Positions 43,442-53,039 of a stretch of DNA of 64,000 bases are shown piece after piece. Numbering within the stretch: position 1 is the first letter of the stretch; the number at the start of each line of letters is the position of its first letter. The stretch comes from an uncultured Sphingomonas sp. (GTDB lineage: Bacteria; Pseudomonadota; Alphaproteobacteria; Sphingomonadales; Sphingomonadaceae), in contig NZ_CAJYHX010000008.1 in the NCBI RefSeq assembly GCF_913774285.1, forward strand, positions 248,001-312,000, given 5' to 3'. A program made the translations under genes and the position numbers. The notes beneath the pieces were generated by a model. The model was not told the origin of the DNA. It did no database searches and was given only the letters and a program-made list of their open reading frames with translations.

Positions 43442-44732
43442 GCCCGCCGCCCAGGCCGAGCGCCGGCCGACCGACTGGAAGAGCACGGCGATGCAGAAGC
43501 GCATCCGCCGCCGCTATGCCGCCGAGCGGCGCTTCCGCGTGCTCGGCGCGGGCGCGGTGATTCTGTCTGCGGCGTTTCTCGGCTTCCTGCTCCTCACCAT
43601 GGTGGCGCAGGGCTGGCGCGGCTTCACCGTCACCGAACTGGCGCTGCCGATCGACCTGAAGGCGGACGGCCTCAAGATCGAGCGCAGCCAGCTCGCCACC
43701 CCCGCCGCCGATCTCGCGCTGGCGAGCGCGGGGCTGGAGGATGTGGTGGAGAATGCCGCGACGCGCGCCTTCGGGACCGATGGGCCGACCTATCTCGCCC
43801 CCAGCGCTTGGCTGGCGGTGCGCAGCGCGATGAAGCGCGATCCGTCGCTGCTCGAGCGGCGCGCGACCGTCTATGTTCCCGCCGCCACCGGCTTCGACCG
43901 TGCGCTGGCCGGGGACGGCGATCCGGCGATGGAAGCCGGCGTCGCCCGGCTGACCAAGCAGGGCGCGATCCATCGCGGCTTCAACTGGACCTTCCTCAGC
44001 GAATCCGACTCCACCGATCCGGTCGCGGTCGGCGTGTGGGGGGCGCTCAAGGGCTCGCTGCTCACCATGGCGATCACCTTCCTGATCGCCTTCCCGGTGG
44101 GCGTGCTCTCGGCGATCTATCTCGAGGAATATGCGCCCAAGAACCGCTGGACCGATCTGATCGAGGTCTCGATCAACAATCTCGCGGCGGTGCCCTCGAT
44201 CATCTTCGGTCTGCTCGGGCTCGCCGTGTTCCTCGGCACCTGGCAGATCGGCGGGCACAGCTTCGGCCCGATGCTGCCGCGCTCGGCGCCGCTGGTCGGC
44301 GGCGTGACGCTGGCGCTGATGATCATGCCCGTGATCGTCATCGCCAGCCGCAACGCGATCAAGGGCGTGCCGCCCTCGATCCGCGACGCCGCGCTCGGCA
44401 TTGGCGCAAGCCCGATCCAGGTGGTGTTCCACCATGTCCTGCCGCTGGCGATGCCCGGCATCCTAACCGGCACGATCATCGGCATGGCACGGGCGCTGGG
44501 CGAGACCGCGCCGCTGCTGCTGATCGGCATGCGTGCCTTCATCGTCACCGCGCCGGGAGGCTTCACCGATCCCTCGACCGTGCTGCCGGTGCAGATCTTC
44601 CTCTGGTCCGACGAGGTCAGCCGCGGCTTCGTCGAGAAGACGAGCGCCGCGATCCTGGTGCTGCTCGCGGTGCTGCTCGCGATGAACGGGCTCGCCATCT
44701 ACCTCCGCAACAAGTTCGAGACCCGCTGGTAA
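43434..44732 (+). CDS. pstA: Phosphate ABC transporter permease PstA
   Basis: A 432-residue permease, partner of PstC. The N-terminal 190 residues contain one helix and a large periplasmic region (ending [20 protein letters not shown]); the C-terminal half is the transporter core ([41 protein letters not shown] loop [20 protein letters not shown]). E. coli PstA is 296 residues, so this is an extended form like PstC here. Its TAA shares one base with the pstB ATG. Confidence 0.93.
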   Translation: MSKPAAQAERRPTDWKSTAMQKRIRRRYAAERRFRVLGAGAVILSAAFLGFLLLTMVAQGWRGFTVTELALPIDLKADGLKIERSQLATPAADLALASAGLEDVVENAATRAFGTDGPTYLAPSAWLAVRSAMKRDPSLLERRATVYVPAATGFDRALAGDGDPAMEAGVARLTKQGAIHRGFNWTFLSESDSTDPVAVGVWGALKGSLLTMAITFLIAFPVGVLSAIYLEEYAPKNRWTDLIEVSINNLAAVPSIIFGLLGLAVFLGTWQIGGHSFGPMLPRSAPLVGGVTLALMIMPVIVIASRNAIKGVPPSIRDAALGIGASPIQVVFHHVLPLAMPGILTGTIIGMARALGETAPLLLIGMRAFIVTAPGGFTDPSTVLPVQIFLWSDEVSRGFVEKTSAAILVLLAVLLAMNGLAIYLRNKFETRW

Positions 44733-45508
44733 TGACCGCCCTCTCCCCCGCTCCCCACAAGATGTCGGCCCGCGGCGTCAGCGTGTTCTACGGCCAGAAA
44801 CAGGCCGTGAAGGACGTGTCGATCGACGTCGACATGGACAAGGTCACCGCCTTTATCGGCCCGTCGGGCTGCGGCAAATCGACCTTCCTGCGCACCTTCA
44901 ACCGGATGAACGACACCATCGCCAGCGCGCGGGTGTCGGGCGAGATCACGCTGGACGGCGCCGACATCTACGCCGACGACATGGACGTGGTGCAGCTGCG
45001 CGCCCGCGTCGGCATGGTGTTCCAGAAGCCCAATCCGTTCCCGAAATCGATCTTCGAGAATGTCGCCTATGGGCCGCGCATCCACGGCCTGGCCGCGTCG
45101 AAGAGCGACCTGGAAGATATCGTCGAGCGCTCGCTGAAGCGCGCGGGGCTGTGGGAAGAAGTGAAGGATCGCCTCTCGGACAGCGGCACCGCGCTCTCCG
45201 GCGGCCAGCAGCAGCGCCTCTGCATCGCCCGCGCGATCGCCGTCGATCCCGAAGTGATCCTGATGGACGAGCCAGCCAGCGCGCTCGATCCGATCGCCAC
45301 CGCCAAGATCGAGGAGCTGATCCACGAGCTGCGCGGCCGCTACGCGATCGTGATCGTCACGCATAACATGCAGCAGGCCGCCCGCGTCTCCCAGCGCACC
45401 GCCTTCTTCCATCTCGGCCAGCTGGTCGAATATGGCGAGACCGACAACCTCTTCACCGCGCCCCGAGAAGAGCGCACGAAGGACTATATCACCGGAAGGT
45501 ACGGCTGA
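44732..45508 (+). CDS. pstB: Phosphate ABC transporter ATPase
   Basis: A 258-residue cytoplasmic ATPase of the Pst importer. Walker [11 protein letters not shown]-loop [13 protein letters not shown] (typical of PstB), signature [17 protein letters not shown], Walker [14 protein letters not shown], switch VTHNMQQA. The length matches PstB elsewhere. Start codon overlaps the pstA stop and its own TGA overlaps the phoU ATG (TGATG), so the operon is tightly coupled. Confidence 0.96.
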   Translation: MTALSPAPHKMSARGVSVFYGQKQAVKDVSIDVDMDKVTAFIGPSGCGKSTFLRTFNRMNDTIASARVSGEITLDGADIYADDMDVVQLRARVGMVFQKPNPFPKSIFENVAYGPRIHGLAASKSDLEDIVERSLKRAGLWEEVKDRLSDSGTALSGGQQQRLCIARAIAVDPEVILMDEPASALDPIATAKIEELIHELRGRYAIVIVTHNMQQAARVSQRTAFFHLGQLVEYGETDNLFTAPREERTKDYITGRYG

Positions 45509-46209
45509 TGGCATCGGGCCACGAGCATACGGTCAAGGCGTTCGACCAGGACATCAGCCAGCTGCGCGCGCTGATCTCGCAGATGGGCGGCCTTGCCGAG
45601 CAGGCGATCTACGACGCGATGAAGGCACTGCAGCGCGGCGACGAGGCGCTGGCGAAGACGGTGCGCAAGAAGGACAAGCAGATCGACGCGCTGGAGGCCG
45701 AGATCGAAAAGCTCGTCGTCCGCGTCATCGCGCTCCGCGCACCTATGGCGGACGATCTGCGCGAGGTGATTGCCGCGATGAAGATCGCTGCGGTGGTCGA
45801 GCGGATCGGCGACTATGCCAAGAACATCGCCAAGCGCGTGCCGATGATCCATGCCGAGGGCGAGGAGCGGATCGAGGCGGTCTCGATCCTGCCCGCCATG
45901 GGCCAGATCGCCGCCGACATGGTGCGCGCCGCGCTCGACGCCTTTTCGGCGCGCGACGCCAGGGCGGCGGCCGAGGTGCATGCCAGCGATACCGCGCTCG
46001 ACGATTTCTACGATTCGATCTTCCGTACGCTGGTGACCTTCATGGTAGAGAATCCGCGCACGATCAGCCAGGTCGCGCACCTGCTGTTCGTCGCCAAGAA
46101 TCTGGAGAGGATCGGCGACCATGCAACCAACGTCGCCGAAATGGTCTATTTTGCCGCGACCGGGCACTATCTCGCCGATGCGGAAGCCGGCGAAAGCAGC
46201 GGGAGCTGA
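45508..46209 (+). CDS. phoU: Phosphate signalling regulator PhoU
   Basis: A 233-residue all-helical protein with two PhoU repeats: LISQMGGLAEQAIYDAMKAL near the N-terminus, IEKLVVRVIALRAPMADDLR and NLERIGDHATNVAEMVYFAA in the second repeat. PhoU links Pst transport state to PhoR and keeps the Pho response off when phosphate is plentiful. It starts within the pstB stop (TGATG) and phoB begins 9 bases after its end. Confidence 0.95.
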   Translation: MASGHEHTVKAFDQDISQLRALISQMGGLAEQAIYDAMKALQRGDEALAKTVRKKDKQIDALEAEIEKLVVRVIALRAPMADDLREVIAAMKIAAVVERIGDYAKNIAKRVPMIHAEGEERIEAVSILPAMGQIAADMVRAALDAFSARDARAAAEVHASDTALDDFYDSIFRTLVTFMVENPRTISQVAHLLFVAKNLERIGDHATNVAEMVYFAATGHYLADAEAGESSGS

Positions 46210-46218
46210 GGGGAACAT

Positions 46219-46911
46219 ATGGCACGGGTCAAGATGCTGCTGGTGGAAGACGATGCCGCGATCGCGGAGCTCGTCACCTGGCATTTCAAGCGCGAAGACT
46301 ATGAAGTGAAGCACACCCCCGATGGCGAGGAAGCGCTGCTGCTCGCCAAGGAGGCGACGCCCGATATCGTGCTGCTCGACTGGATGGTCGAGGGGCTCTC
46401 GGGCATCGAGGTGTGCCGCCGCCTGCGCCGCATGCCGGAGACGGCGAACGTGCCGATCATCATGCTGACGGCACGCGGCGAAGAGGAAGACCGCGTCCGC
46501 GGGCTCGAGACCGGCGCCGACGATTATGTCACCAAGCCCTTCTCGCCGCGCGAGCTCGTCGCCCGCGTCGGCGCAGTACTCCGCCGCGTGCGTCCGGCGC
46601 TGGCCGGCGAGGCGCTCACCTATTCGGACATCGAGATGGACACGGTGGGCCACAAGGTTCGCCGCGGCGGCGAAGTGATCCAGCTGGGGCCGACCGAGTT
46701 CCGCCTGCTCAAGCATTTCCTCGAGCATCCGGGCTGGGTGTTCTCGCGCGAGCGGCTGCTCGATGCGGTGTGGGGACATGACAGCGATATTGAGTCGCGC
46801 ACCGTCGACGTGCATATCCGTCGCCTGCGCAAGGCGATCAACAAGGGCAATCGGCCGGACATCATCCGCACGGTCCGCTCCGCCGGCTACGCGCTCGACG
46901 CGGGCAACTGA
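46219..46911 (+). CDS. phoB: Phosphate regulon response regulator
   Basis: A 230-residue OmpR-class regulator. The receiver domain has the acid pair E10/D11/D12, phospho-acceptor Asp54 (VLLDWMVEGLSG) and Lys in DDYVTKPFSPREL; the winged-helix domain ends ESRTVDVHIRRLRKAINKGN. It is the partner of PhoR, encoded at the other end of the same operon, so sensor and regulator bracket the transporter genes. GGGGAAC upstream of the ATG. A hairpin ends the operon. Confidence 0.95.
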   Translation: MARVKMLLVEDDAAIAELVTWHFKREDYEVKHTPDGEEALLLAKEATPDIVLLDWMVEGLSGIEVCRRLRRMPETANVPIIMLTARGEEEDRVRGLETGADDYVTKPFSPRELVARVGAVLRRVRPALAGEALTYSDIEMDTVGHKVRRGGEVIQLGPTEFRLLKHFLEHPGWVFSRERLLDAVWGHDSDIESRTVDVHIRRLRKAINKGNRPDIIRTVRSAGYALDAGN

Positions 46912-46920
46912 GCCGAAATC

Positions 46921-46951
46921 GGGGCGCGGCGGCGATCGATTGCCGCGCCCC
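46921..46951 (+). terminator. Hairpin ending the Pho operon
   Basis: A perfect 10-base stem GGGGCGCGGC/GCCGCGCCCC with an 11-base loop begins 9 bases after the phoB stop. No clear T-run follows. Confidence 0.6.
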
Positions 46952-47038
46952 GGCTCCCGCTTCCCGGAAACGTGGTTGCAACAAATTCCGCCCTGCGGAC
47001 GTTCGCACCCTCGTCTTTCATGAAGAAGGAGACACAAG

Positions 47039-47509
47039 ATGAAGTGGATGCTTCTCGCCTCGGCGATGGTCCTCAGCGGCACCGCCATCGCGCAGGATAT
47101 GCCGGCGCAGCAGACGACGCCGGACCAGACCCAGGCACAGCCCGCCCCGCCCCCAGCACCGCCGATGCAGGGCCAGACGACCCCGCAGACCGATCCGGCA
47201 GCGCCGCCTGCTCCGATGAACGGCACGACCGGCGCCGGCGAAGCCTCGCCCCCGCCGCCGCCTCCGCCGCCGCCGGGTTCGGGCGTGGCCCCGTCGCCGC
47301 CCCCGCCCCCGGGCACGACTGCACCGGGCGCGCCGCCCGCACCGCCCGCGCCGCCAGCACCGGCTGACGCTGCGGCACCGCCGGCGCCCGCAGCTGCACC
47401 TGCCCCGGCCGCAGCCGCCGCACCGCCGCCCCCGCCGTCGGATCCGGCCAGCTATCCGCGGTGCTCGCGCACCGTGAAGGACCATTGCCGCCAGCCCGGC
47501 GGCAAGTAA
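47039..47509 (+). CDS. Proline/alanine-rich secreted protein
   Basis: A 156-residue protein with a signal peptide (MKWMLLASAMVLSGTAIAQ) and a low-complexity middle of Pro, Ala, Gln and Thr, including two runs of at least five prolines. The C-terminal 20 residues (YPRCSRTVKDHCRQPGGK) have two cysteines and look like a small folded or disulfide-linked tag. AAGAAGGAGACACAAG precedes the ATG. Such repeats suggest a periplasm-spanning or surface linker; the function is unknown. A repeat element follows 8 bases after its stop. Confidence 0.75.
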   Translation: MKWMLLASAMVLSGTAIAQDMPAQQTTPDQTQAQPAPPPAPPMQGQTTPQTDPAAPPAPMNGTTGAGEASPPPPPPPPPGSGVAPSPPPPPGTTAPGAPPAPPAPPAPADAAAPPAPAAAPAPAAAAAPPPPPSDPASYPRCSRTVKDHCRQPGGK

Positions 47510-47517
47510 CGCCTCGT

Positions 47518-47634
47518 CCCCCTTCCGCTTGCGGGAGGGGCTAGGGGAGGGTGCGTGAGGGTCGCAGGCGACGCCGTCGCGGCAAGAGCCTCCACGCCAC
47601 ACCCTCCCCCATCCCCTCCCGCAGGCGGGAGGGG
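47518..47634. repeat. GC-rich dispersed palindromic repeat, intergenic copy
   Basis: About 117 bases, nearly identical to the copy inside cydD (32374-32492): shared blocks GCTTGCGGGAGGGGCTAGGG, CCGTCGCGGCAA, GCCTCCACG and CCCTCCCGCAGGCGGGAGGG. It lies between the proline-rich gene and the SDR gene, probably acting as a transcript end. Confidence 0.9.
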
Positions 47635-47712
47635 TGATCATCCTCCCAAGGTTGGCGTCCTGGCCAACCTCCCCTAGGCTCTCCGCAAAACCTGTGTTGG
47701 AGAGCATCGCCC

Positions 47713-48603
47713 ATGACCATCCGCTTCGACGACCGCGTCGCCATCGTCACCGGTGCCGGCGGCGGCATCGGCCGTGCCTATGCGCTGGAGCTCGCCCGGC
47801 GCGGCGCCCGCGTGGTGGTGAACGATCTGGGCGCGAGCCGCGACGGCTCGGGCCATTCCGATGCCGCCCGTGCGGTGGTCGCCGAAATCGAAGCGTTCGG
47901 CGGCGAAGCCATTGCGGACGGCGGCAGCGTCACCGATGCCGCGGCGATGGTCGCGATGGCCGAAGCCGCCAAGGCGCGCTGGGGCCGAATCGACATCCTG
48001 ATCAACAATGCCGGCGTGCTCCGCGACAAGAGCTTCGCCAAGATGACGCCCGAGGACTTCGCCTTCGTCGTCGACGTGCACCTGATCGGCTCGGCCAACG
48101 CCACCAAGGCGGTGTGGGAGACGATGCGCGAACAAGGCTATGGCCGCATCCTGATGACCGCGTCCTCAACCGGCCTGTTCGGCAATTTCGGCCAGGCGAA
48201 TTACGGCGCGGCCAAGCTCGGCCTCGCCGGGCTCGCCAAGACGCTGCACCTGGAAGGCGCCAAGCACGGCATCCGCGTCAACACCATCGCCCCGGTGGCG
48301 GGCACGCGGATGACCGAGGGCCTCTTCCCCGAAGCCGCCTTCGCCGCCTTCGCGCCCGAGCATGTCGCCCCCGCCGCGCTGTTCCTGGTCTCGGAGGAGG
48401 CGCCGAGCAACATGATCGTAGGTGCCGGCGCGGGCGTGGTGCAGGCCGCCTATGTAACCCTCACGCAAGGTGCAGTGCTGGCCGAGCCGACGCCGGAGTC
48501 CGTCGCCGCGCAATGGGCGCAAATCATCGACCGCACCGGCGAGATCGTCCCCGGATCGGGCGCCGAGCAGACCATGGCGATCCTCAGCAAGCTGCAGCGC
48601 TAG
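47713..48603 (+). CDS. Short-chain dehydrogenase/reductase (3-hydroxyacyl-CoA-dehydrogenase-like)
   Basis: A 296-residue classical SDR. NAD(P) motif TGAGGGIGRAYA (residues 13-24), NNAG in ILINNAGVLRDKSF, catalytic Ser-Tyr-Lys in TASSTGLFGNFGQANYGAAK. The RDGSGHSDAARAVVAEIEAF stretch after the cofactor strand and the extended C-terminus resemble the dehydrogenase part of peroxisomal multifunctional enzyme 2 / HSD17B4, pointing to (3R)-hydroxyacyl-CoA or steroid oxidation. The substrate is not provable here. A single-gene unit. Confidence 0.88.
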   Translation: MTIRFDDRVAIVTGAGGGIGRAYALELARRGARVVVNDLGASRDGSGHSDAARAVVAEIEAFGGEAIADGGSVTDAAAMVAMAEAAKARWGRIDILINNAGVLRDKSFAKMTPEDFAFVVDVHLIGSANATKAVWETMREQGYGRILMTASSTGLFGNFGQANYGAAKLGLAGLAKTLHLEGAKHGIRVNTIAPVAGTRMTEGLFPEAAFAAFAPEHVAPAALFLVSEEAPSNMIVGAGAGVVQAAYVTLTQGAVLAEPTPESVAAQWAQIIDRTGEIVPGSGAEQTMAILSKLQR

Positions 48604-48672
48604 CTAAGCGCATCACCGTATTGCATCAGCAATACACTCGTGGCATTCTCCCGGCACGAAGGAGGATTGCCG

Positions 48673-49785
48673 ATGTATAGCGAAAGCGAACTGGCAAGCG
48701 CCGTGGAGGCCGGGGCACTCACCCCCGACGCCGCGACGGCGTTCCGCAACTATGTCGCCGCCAGCCGGTCTGCGCCCGCGGTGGACGAAGAGCATTTCCG
48801 GCTGCTGAGCGGCTTCAACGACATCTTCGTCACCATCGCGGCGGCGCTGATCCTGCTGGCAATCGGCAAGCTGGGCGGCAGCCTGGTCGAGATGCTGACC
48901 GGCGGCGGCCCCGAGCCGCGCGTCCTCGGCGCGAACCTGATCGGCGGGGGCGCCGCGGTGGCCGCGACCAGCTGGATGCTCGCCGAATATTTCACCGCGC
49001 GGCGCCGACTGGCGCTCCCCTCGATCCTGTTGCTGCTCGGCTTTGTCGGCGGCGCGGGCGCGACCATCGCGGGCCTGTTCGTGATCAACGGCCAGTGGCT
49101 CACCGATATGCTGCACCTGACCAGCCAGGTCGCGCAGCAGCGCTTCGGCGGGGCGATCGCCGCCGTGGCCGGCAGCCTCACCGCGGCCGCGGCCTGGGTG
49201 CATTGGCGGCGCTTCATGGTGCCGATCACGGTGGCAGCCGGCGCGCTGGCCGTGGTCGGCGTCTCGGTCGGCCTGATCCTCTCGCTGATCCCCGCCGCGA
49301 AGGACTGGGTCAACGCGATCCTGCTGGTCGGCGGCATCGCGACGTTCATCGCGGCGATGCGGTGGGACATGACCGATCTCGAGCGCCGCACCCGCCGTGC
49401 CGACGTCGCCTTCTGGCTGCACCTCGCCGCCGCGCCGCTGATCGCCCATCCGGTGTTCCACATGCTCGGCGTGTTCGACGGCGAGATCGGCGCACCGATG
49501 GCGGCGCTGGTCTTCGCGCTTTACCTGTTCTTCGCCTTCGTGGCGCTGGCGGTGGACCGGCGCGCGTTGCTCGTCTCCAGCCTCGCCTATGTGTTGTGGG
49601 CGATGTATTCGCTGTTCCACCAGAGCGGCGCGGTGGAGCTGAGTGCTGCGTTCACCGGGCTGGTGATCGGCTCGGCGCTGCTGTCGCTCTCCGCCTTCTG
49701 GCACCCGATGCGGAGCGCCGCCGTCGGGGTGCTCGGCGACTTCGGCCGGCGGCTGCCGCCCACCCAGCAGGGGGCGATGGCCTAA
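48673..49785 (+). CDS. Polytopic membrane protein, DUF2157-like
   Basis: A 370-residue protein with a cytoplasmic N-terminal segment (MYSESELASAVEAGALTPDA) followed by about ten hydrophobic helices. The N-terminal helical domain followed by paired helices resembles DUF2157 membrane proteins of unknown role. GGAGG lies seven bases before the ATG at 48673; an upstream ATG would place the ribosome site inside the gene. No enzyme motif seen. A bidirectional hairpin follows. Confidence 0.8.
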   Translation: MYSESELASAVEAGALTPDAATAFRNYVAASRSAPAVDEEHFRLLSGFNDIFVTIAAALILLAIGKLGGSLVEMLTGGGPEPRVLGANLIGGGAAVAATSWMLAEYFTARRRLALPSILLLLGFVGGAGATIAGLFVINGQWLTDMLHLTSQVAQQRFGGAIAAVAGSLTAAAAWVHWRRFMVPITVAAGALAVVGVSVGLILSLIPAAKDWVNAILLVGGIATFIAAMRWDMTDLERRTRRADVAFWLHLAAAPLIAHPVFHMLGVFDGEIGAPMAALVFALYLFFAFVALAVDRRALLVSSLAYVLWAMYSLFHQSGAVELSAAFTGLVIGSALLSLSAFWHPMRSAAVGVLGDFGRRLPPTQQGAMA

Positions 49786-49796
49786 GTACGCGTACC

Positions 49797-49820
49797 TGCC
49801 CCCACCCTCGGGTGGGGGCA
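49797..49820. terminator. Bidirectional terminator hairpin
   Basis: A perfect 10-base stem TGCCCCCACC/GGTGGGGGCA with tetraloop CTCG lies between the convergent membrane-protein and bphP genes. Confidence 0.65.
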
Positions 49821-49833
49821 TCGGGCGTCGGCC

Positions 49834-52404
49834 CTACCGGCCCAGCAACCCTTCCAGCATCCGCGCCATGTTCACCGCCGTGTAGGGCTTCTGCAGCACA
49901 GGCACCCCGGCATGGTCGGCGTCGAGCTGGAGCTGCTCGCCATAGCCCGTCGCAAAAGCATAGGGCACGCCGTTCGCGCGGAGGCGATCGGCGATCGGCA
50001 GGCTGGTTTCGGCGCCGAGATTGACGTCGAGGATCGCCACGTCGAACTGCTCCGCCGCGATTTCCTCGAGCGCGCTGCCGATCGATGCCGCCGTCACCAC
50101 CCGCTCGGCGCCCAGGCGCAGCAGGATGTCCTCGGCGTCCATCGCGATGATCAGGCTGTCCTCGACCAGCAGCACCGGGCCGCGCAGCACCGGGCGCATC
50201 TCGCCGCCCATGGGCGCCGGCACGGGCTCTTCCACGTCGCGGGCATGCTTCGCGGCAGCGTCGCCGTCTAGCACCACATGCCGCGCCGGGATGCAGAACT
50301 CCGCCTCCAGGCCGGTGAGCGGATAGCGCACCGTCGCCTTGCCGCCCAAATCATAGGGCACCGAGCGCTGGATGATCGTGGTGCCGAAGCCCTGCCGCGT
50401 CGGCGGCTGGACCACGGGTCCGCCTCGCTCGCGCCATTCGATCCGGCAGTCGCCCTGCGCATCGAGCTCCCAGCGCACGGAGACGGTGCCGCTGTCCGAC
50501 AGGGCGCCGTATTTGGCCGAGTTGGTCATCAGCTCGTGGAACACCAGCGCCAGCGTCGAAAAGGCTGCCGGGCGCAGCAGCACCATCGGTCCATCCTGGT
50601 CGAGCCGATCCGATCGACCGCCGAGATAGGCGGCAGCCTCGGTGCGCAGCAACCGGCCGAGCGGCGCCGGCCCCCAATTGTCCTCGGTGATCTGGTCGTG
50701 CGCGCGGGCCAGCGCCTCGATCCGGCCGTCGAGCATCCGGATATAGGTCGCGGTATCGATCCCCGGCGCCCGCGACTGCCGCACCAGCCCGCGGATCAGC
50801 CCCAGGATATTGCGCACCCGGTGGTTGAGCTCGGCGATCAGCAGTTCCTGCCGTTCGGAGGCGCGCTGGCGCTCCTCCTGTGCATCGTCGGAGAGGCGCA
50901 GCACCACTTCGATCAGCGAGGCGCGCAGGACCTCGGCAACGCGCAGCTCGACCTCGGTGAAGGGCAGCGAGCGGCCGCGCACTTCCTGGCTCCAGAGCTC
51001 GAAGCTCTGCCGCGGCGTCAGGCGCGCGCCGTTCGGGCCCAAATTGACCGGCTTATGGGGATCGCCCGCCCAATTGACGGTGCGCACCAGTTCCTGGCGG
51101 AACAGCAGCACATAGTCGCGGGGGGAGCGGCTGATCGGGATCGCCAGCAGTCCGGCGCCGACATCGGCATAGTCGGCGGCCTGGGGCAGCACGTCCGCCA
51201 GATGATCGGTCGCGAAGACGCGGCCCGCCGCCATCGCGTTCAGCCGGCGGGTGATCGCGGCGAAGGACGAAGGCGGCGGGGTGATGCCGCTGAACGCGAC
51301 CTTGCCGCCGATCCAGATCGCGATGCCGTCACACGGCACCACCTCCCGCAGCCGGCTGCCCAGCCATTCGGGGTCGTCGAGCAGCCCGCCGTCGCTCGCC
51401 ACGGCGGCGAGCAGCCGGTCGCTGGTCGCCCGTGCCGCCGCTTCGTAGGCGGAGAGTTCCTTGCGCTCGCGGCTTTCCAGCTTGAGCGCGAACATCTGGC
51501 CGAACAGCTCGGCCATCGAGCGGCGCTCGAAGCCCGGGCAGCGCGGGCCGCCATAATGGTGGCAGGCGAACAGGCCCCACAATTTGCCCTCGACGATGAT
51601 CGAGATCGACAGCGAGGCCTTCACGCCCATGTTCTTCAGATATTCGATGTGGATCGGCGACACCGACCGCAGCACCGACAGTGACAGGTCGAGCGGCGCG
51701 CCGAACTCGTCGCGCGGCGGCACGATTCCGACGGGCTCGGCGTGCACATCGGCGATGATCCGGAACGGCGTGCGCAGATAGAGCTTGCGCGCCTGCTGCG
51801 GAATGTCGCTGGCCGGATAGCGCAGGTCCATGAAGCTGCCGATGCCGCTGCGCGCGGCTTCCGCTACCACCACGCCCGATCCGTCGCGCTCGAACCGATA
51901 GACCATCACCCGGTCGAAGCCGGTCAGCGCCCGCACCTGGCGCGCGCCCTCACGGAAGAAGTCGGCCAGCTTTTCCTTCTCGTCCAGCCGGCCCATCATC
52001 GCGCGCAGTGTGCTGGCGGTGTCGCCGGGCATGTCCGAAGTGCAGGCCTCACCCTCGACGACGATCGTGTCGCCGGTCATGTGGAGCGCGAGGTCGTAGG
52101 CGCGGTCGCGGGTTCGCAGCGCCTTGATCCCGAAGATGCGCTCCAGGGCATCGTCGCCGCGCAGCAGCGTCAGCCGATTGCGCAGCGCGTGGATCGCGTC
52201 GTCTTCCAGATAGTCGCTGGCATGGGTGCCGAGCATGTCCTCGGCCGACACATCGAAATGCCGCGCGACATTCGCCGAGGCGCGCTTGATCAGCCAGTCG
52301 CTCGAGAAGGCGATCAGGAAACCGAAGGGCTGGATCGCGCCCAGCTGGTGGATCGGCTCCCGATCACAATTGGTCAGGTCGACCTGAAAAACGCCGTCGT
52401 CCAC
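49834..52404 (-). CDS. bphP: Bacteriophytochrome with HWE histidine kinase and C-terminal receiver
   Basis: An 856-residue red/far-red photoreceptor kinase. Order: PAS (about 5-105) with biliverdin-binding Cys13 in LTNCDREPIHQLGAIQPFG; GAF (about 130-300) with RYPASDIP; PHY (about 310-490); HWE-type kinase with acceptor His528 in ELNHRVRNILG and FHELMTNSAKYGALS; and a receiver domain (about 740-850) with Asp793 in AILDVNLG. The hybrid build suggests internal phosphotransfer or signalling to a separate regulator. GTG start directly abuts the bphO stop (TAA then GTG), so both are one transcript and chromophore supply is coupled to the apoprotein. Confidence 0.93.
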   Translation of the reverse strand: MDDGVFQVDLTNCDREPIHQLGAIQPFGFLIAFSSDWLIKRASANVARHFDVSAEDMLGTHASDYLEDDAIHALRNRLTLLRGDDALERIFGIKALRTRDRAYDLALHMTGDTIVVEGEACTSDMPGDTASTLRAMMGRLDEKEKLADFFREGARQVRALTGFDRVMVYRFERDGSGVVVAEAARSGIGSFMDLRYPASDIPQQARKLYLRTPFRIIADVHAEPVGIVPPRDEFGAPLDLSLSVLRSVSPIHIEYLKNMGVKASLSISIIVEGKLWGLFACHHYGGPRCPGFERRSMAELFGQMFALKLESRERKELSAYEAAARATSDRLLAAVASDGGLLDDPEWLGSRLREVVPCDGIAIWIGGKVAFSGITPPPSSFAAITRRLNAMAAGRVFATDHLADVLPQAADYADVGAGLLAIPISRSPRDYVLLFRQELVRTVNWAGDPHKPVNLGPNGARLTPRQSFELWSQEVRGRSLPFTEVELRVAEVLRASLIEVVLRLSDDAQEERQRASERQELLIAELNHRVRNILGLIRGLVRQSRAPGIDTATYIRMLDGRIEALARAHDQITEDNWGPAPLGRLLRTEAAAYLGGRSDRLDQDGPMVLLRPAAFSTLALVFHELMTNSAKYGALSDSGTVSVRWELDAQGDCRIEWRERGGPVVQPPTRQGFGTTIIQRSVPYDLGGKATVRYPLTGLEAEFCIPARHVVLDGDAAAKHARDVEEPVPAPMGGEMRPVLRGPVLLVEDSLIIAMDAEDILLRLGAERVVTAASIGSALEEIAAEQFDVAILDVNLGAETSLPIADRLRANGVPYAFATGYGEQLQLDADHAGVPVLQKPYTAVNMARMLEGLLGR

Positions 52405-52950
52405 TTATGCAACCTTCGCCAGCCACTTCGTGCCGGCGGCCTCGAACCGCCCGAGGGTCTGGTTGGCGGCAGTTACGGCAAGTTCCAAGGATTCCGGCGC
52501 ATATAGGAGCGCGTCCAGTTTTTCCAACAATTGCGGCCACATATGCGGCGGCTGGTGGCTGCCCAGATAGGCGCGCGGCCAGCTTTCCGGCACGCTGCGG
52601 GCGAGGAACCGGCCGCCCAACCGTGAGCCTTCCAGCACATAGAGCATGCCCGCCATCGCGGCATCGGACGTAACGGAATCCTGGCTTTCAGGAGCATCGA
52701 TGGCGATGCCGAGCGAGTCGAGATCGACCTGGATCACGCCGGCGCGGCGGCGCTGCGGCCAGTCCTCGGTGATCGCCTCGGCACCGCCCCGGTCGAGCAA
52801 TGCCTCCACCGGCAGCAGCGCTTCGGCATGTGCGGCGAGGAGGCCGGCATAATCGTCGCGACGGGAGAGGTCGAAGCGGCTGAACAGTGCGTCGACCCGT
52901 GCGTGCGCGGCACCGGTGGCTTCCCGCAATCGGCGATGCGCGGCGTTCAT
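52405..52950 (-). CDS. bphO: Haem oxygenase supplying biliverdin to the phytochrome
   Basis: A 181-residue biliverdin-forming haem oxygenase of the BphO/HemO type. N-terminal LREATGAAHARVDALFSRFD carries the proximal haem ligand His16; MLYVLEGSRLGGRFLAR is the distal helix with the conserved glycines. It opens haem to biliverdin IX-alpha, the chromophore bound by the bphP product encoded immediately downstream. The ATG lies 26 bases from a terminator hairpin belonging to purB, so the bphO promoter must lie in the short purB-bphO gap or within that hairpin region. Confidence 0.92.
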   Translation of the reverse strand: MNAAHRRLREATGAAHARVDALFSRFDLSRRDDYAGLLAAHAEALLPVEALLDRGGAEAITEDWPQRRRAGVIQVDLDSLGIAIDAPESQDSVTSDAAMAGMLYVLEGSRLGGRFLARSVPESWPRAYLGSHQPPHMWPQLLEKLDALLYAPESLELAVTAANQTLGRFEAAGTKWLAKVA

Positions 52951-52975
52951 GCGGGCAGATTGTTCATGAGGGATA

Positions 52976-53010
52976 GATCCACGGCAAGCAGAAATCGCTC
53001 GCCGTGGATC
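52976..53010 (-). terminator. Hairpin after purB
   Basis: A perfect 10-base inverted repeat GATCCACGGC/GCCGTGGATC with a 15-base loop lies 29 bases after the purB stop, upstream of bphO. Likely ends purB transcription; an operator for bphO is the alternative reading. Confidence 0.55.
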
Positions 53011-53039
53011 CGTTCCATTAGGGCCGGAATGGCCGCAAT

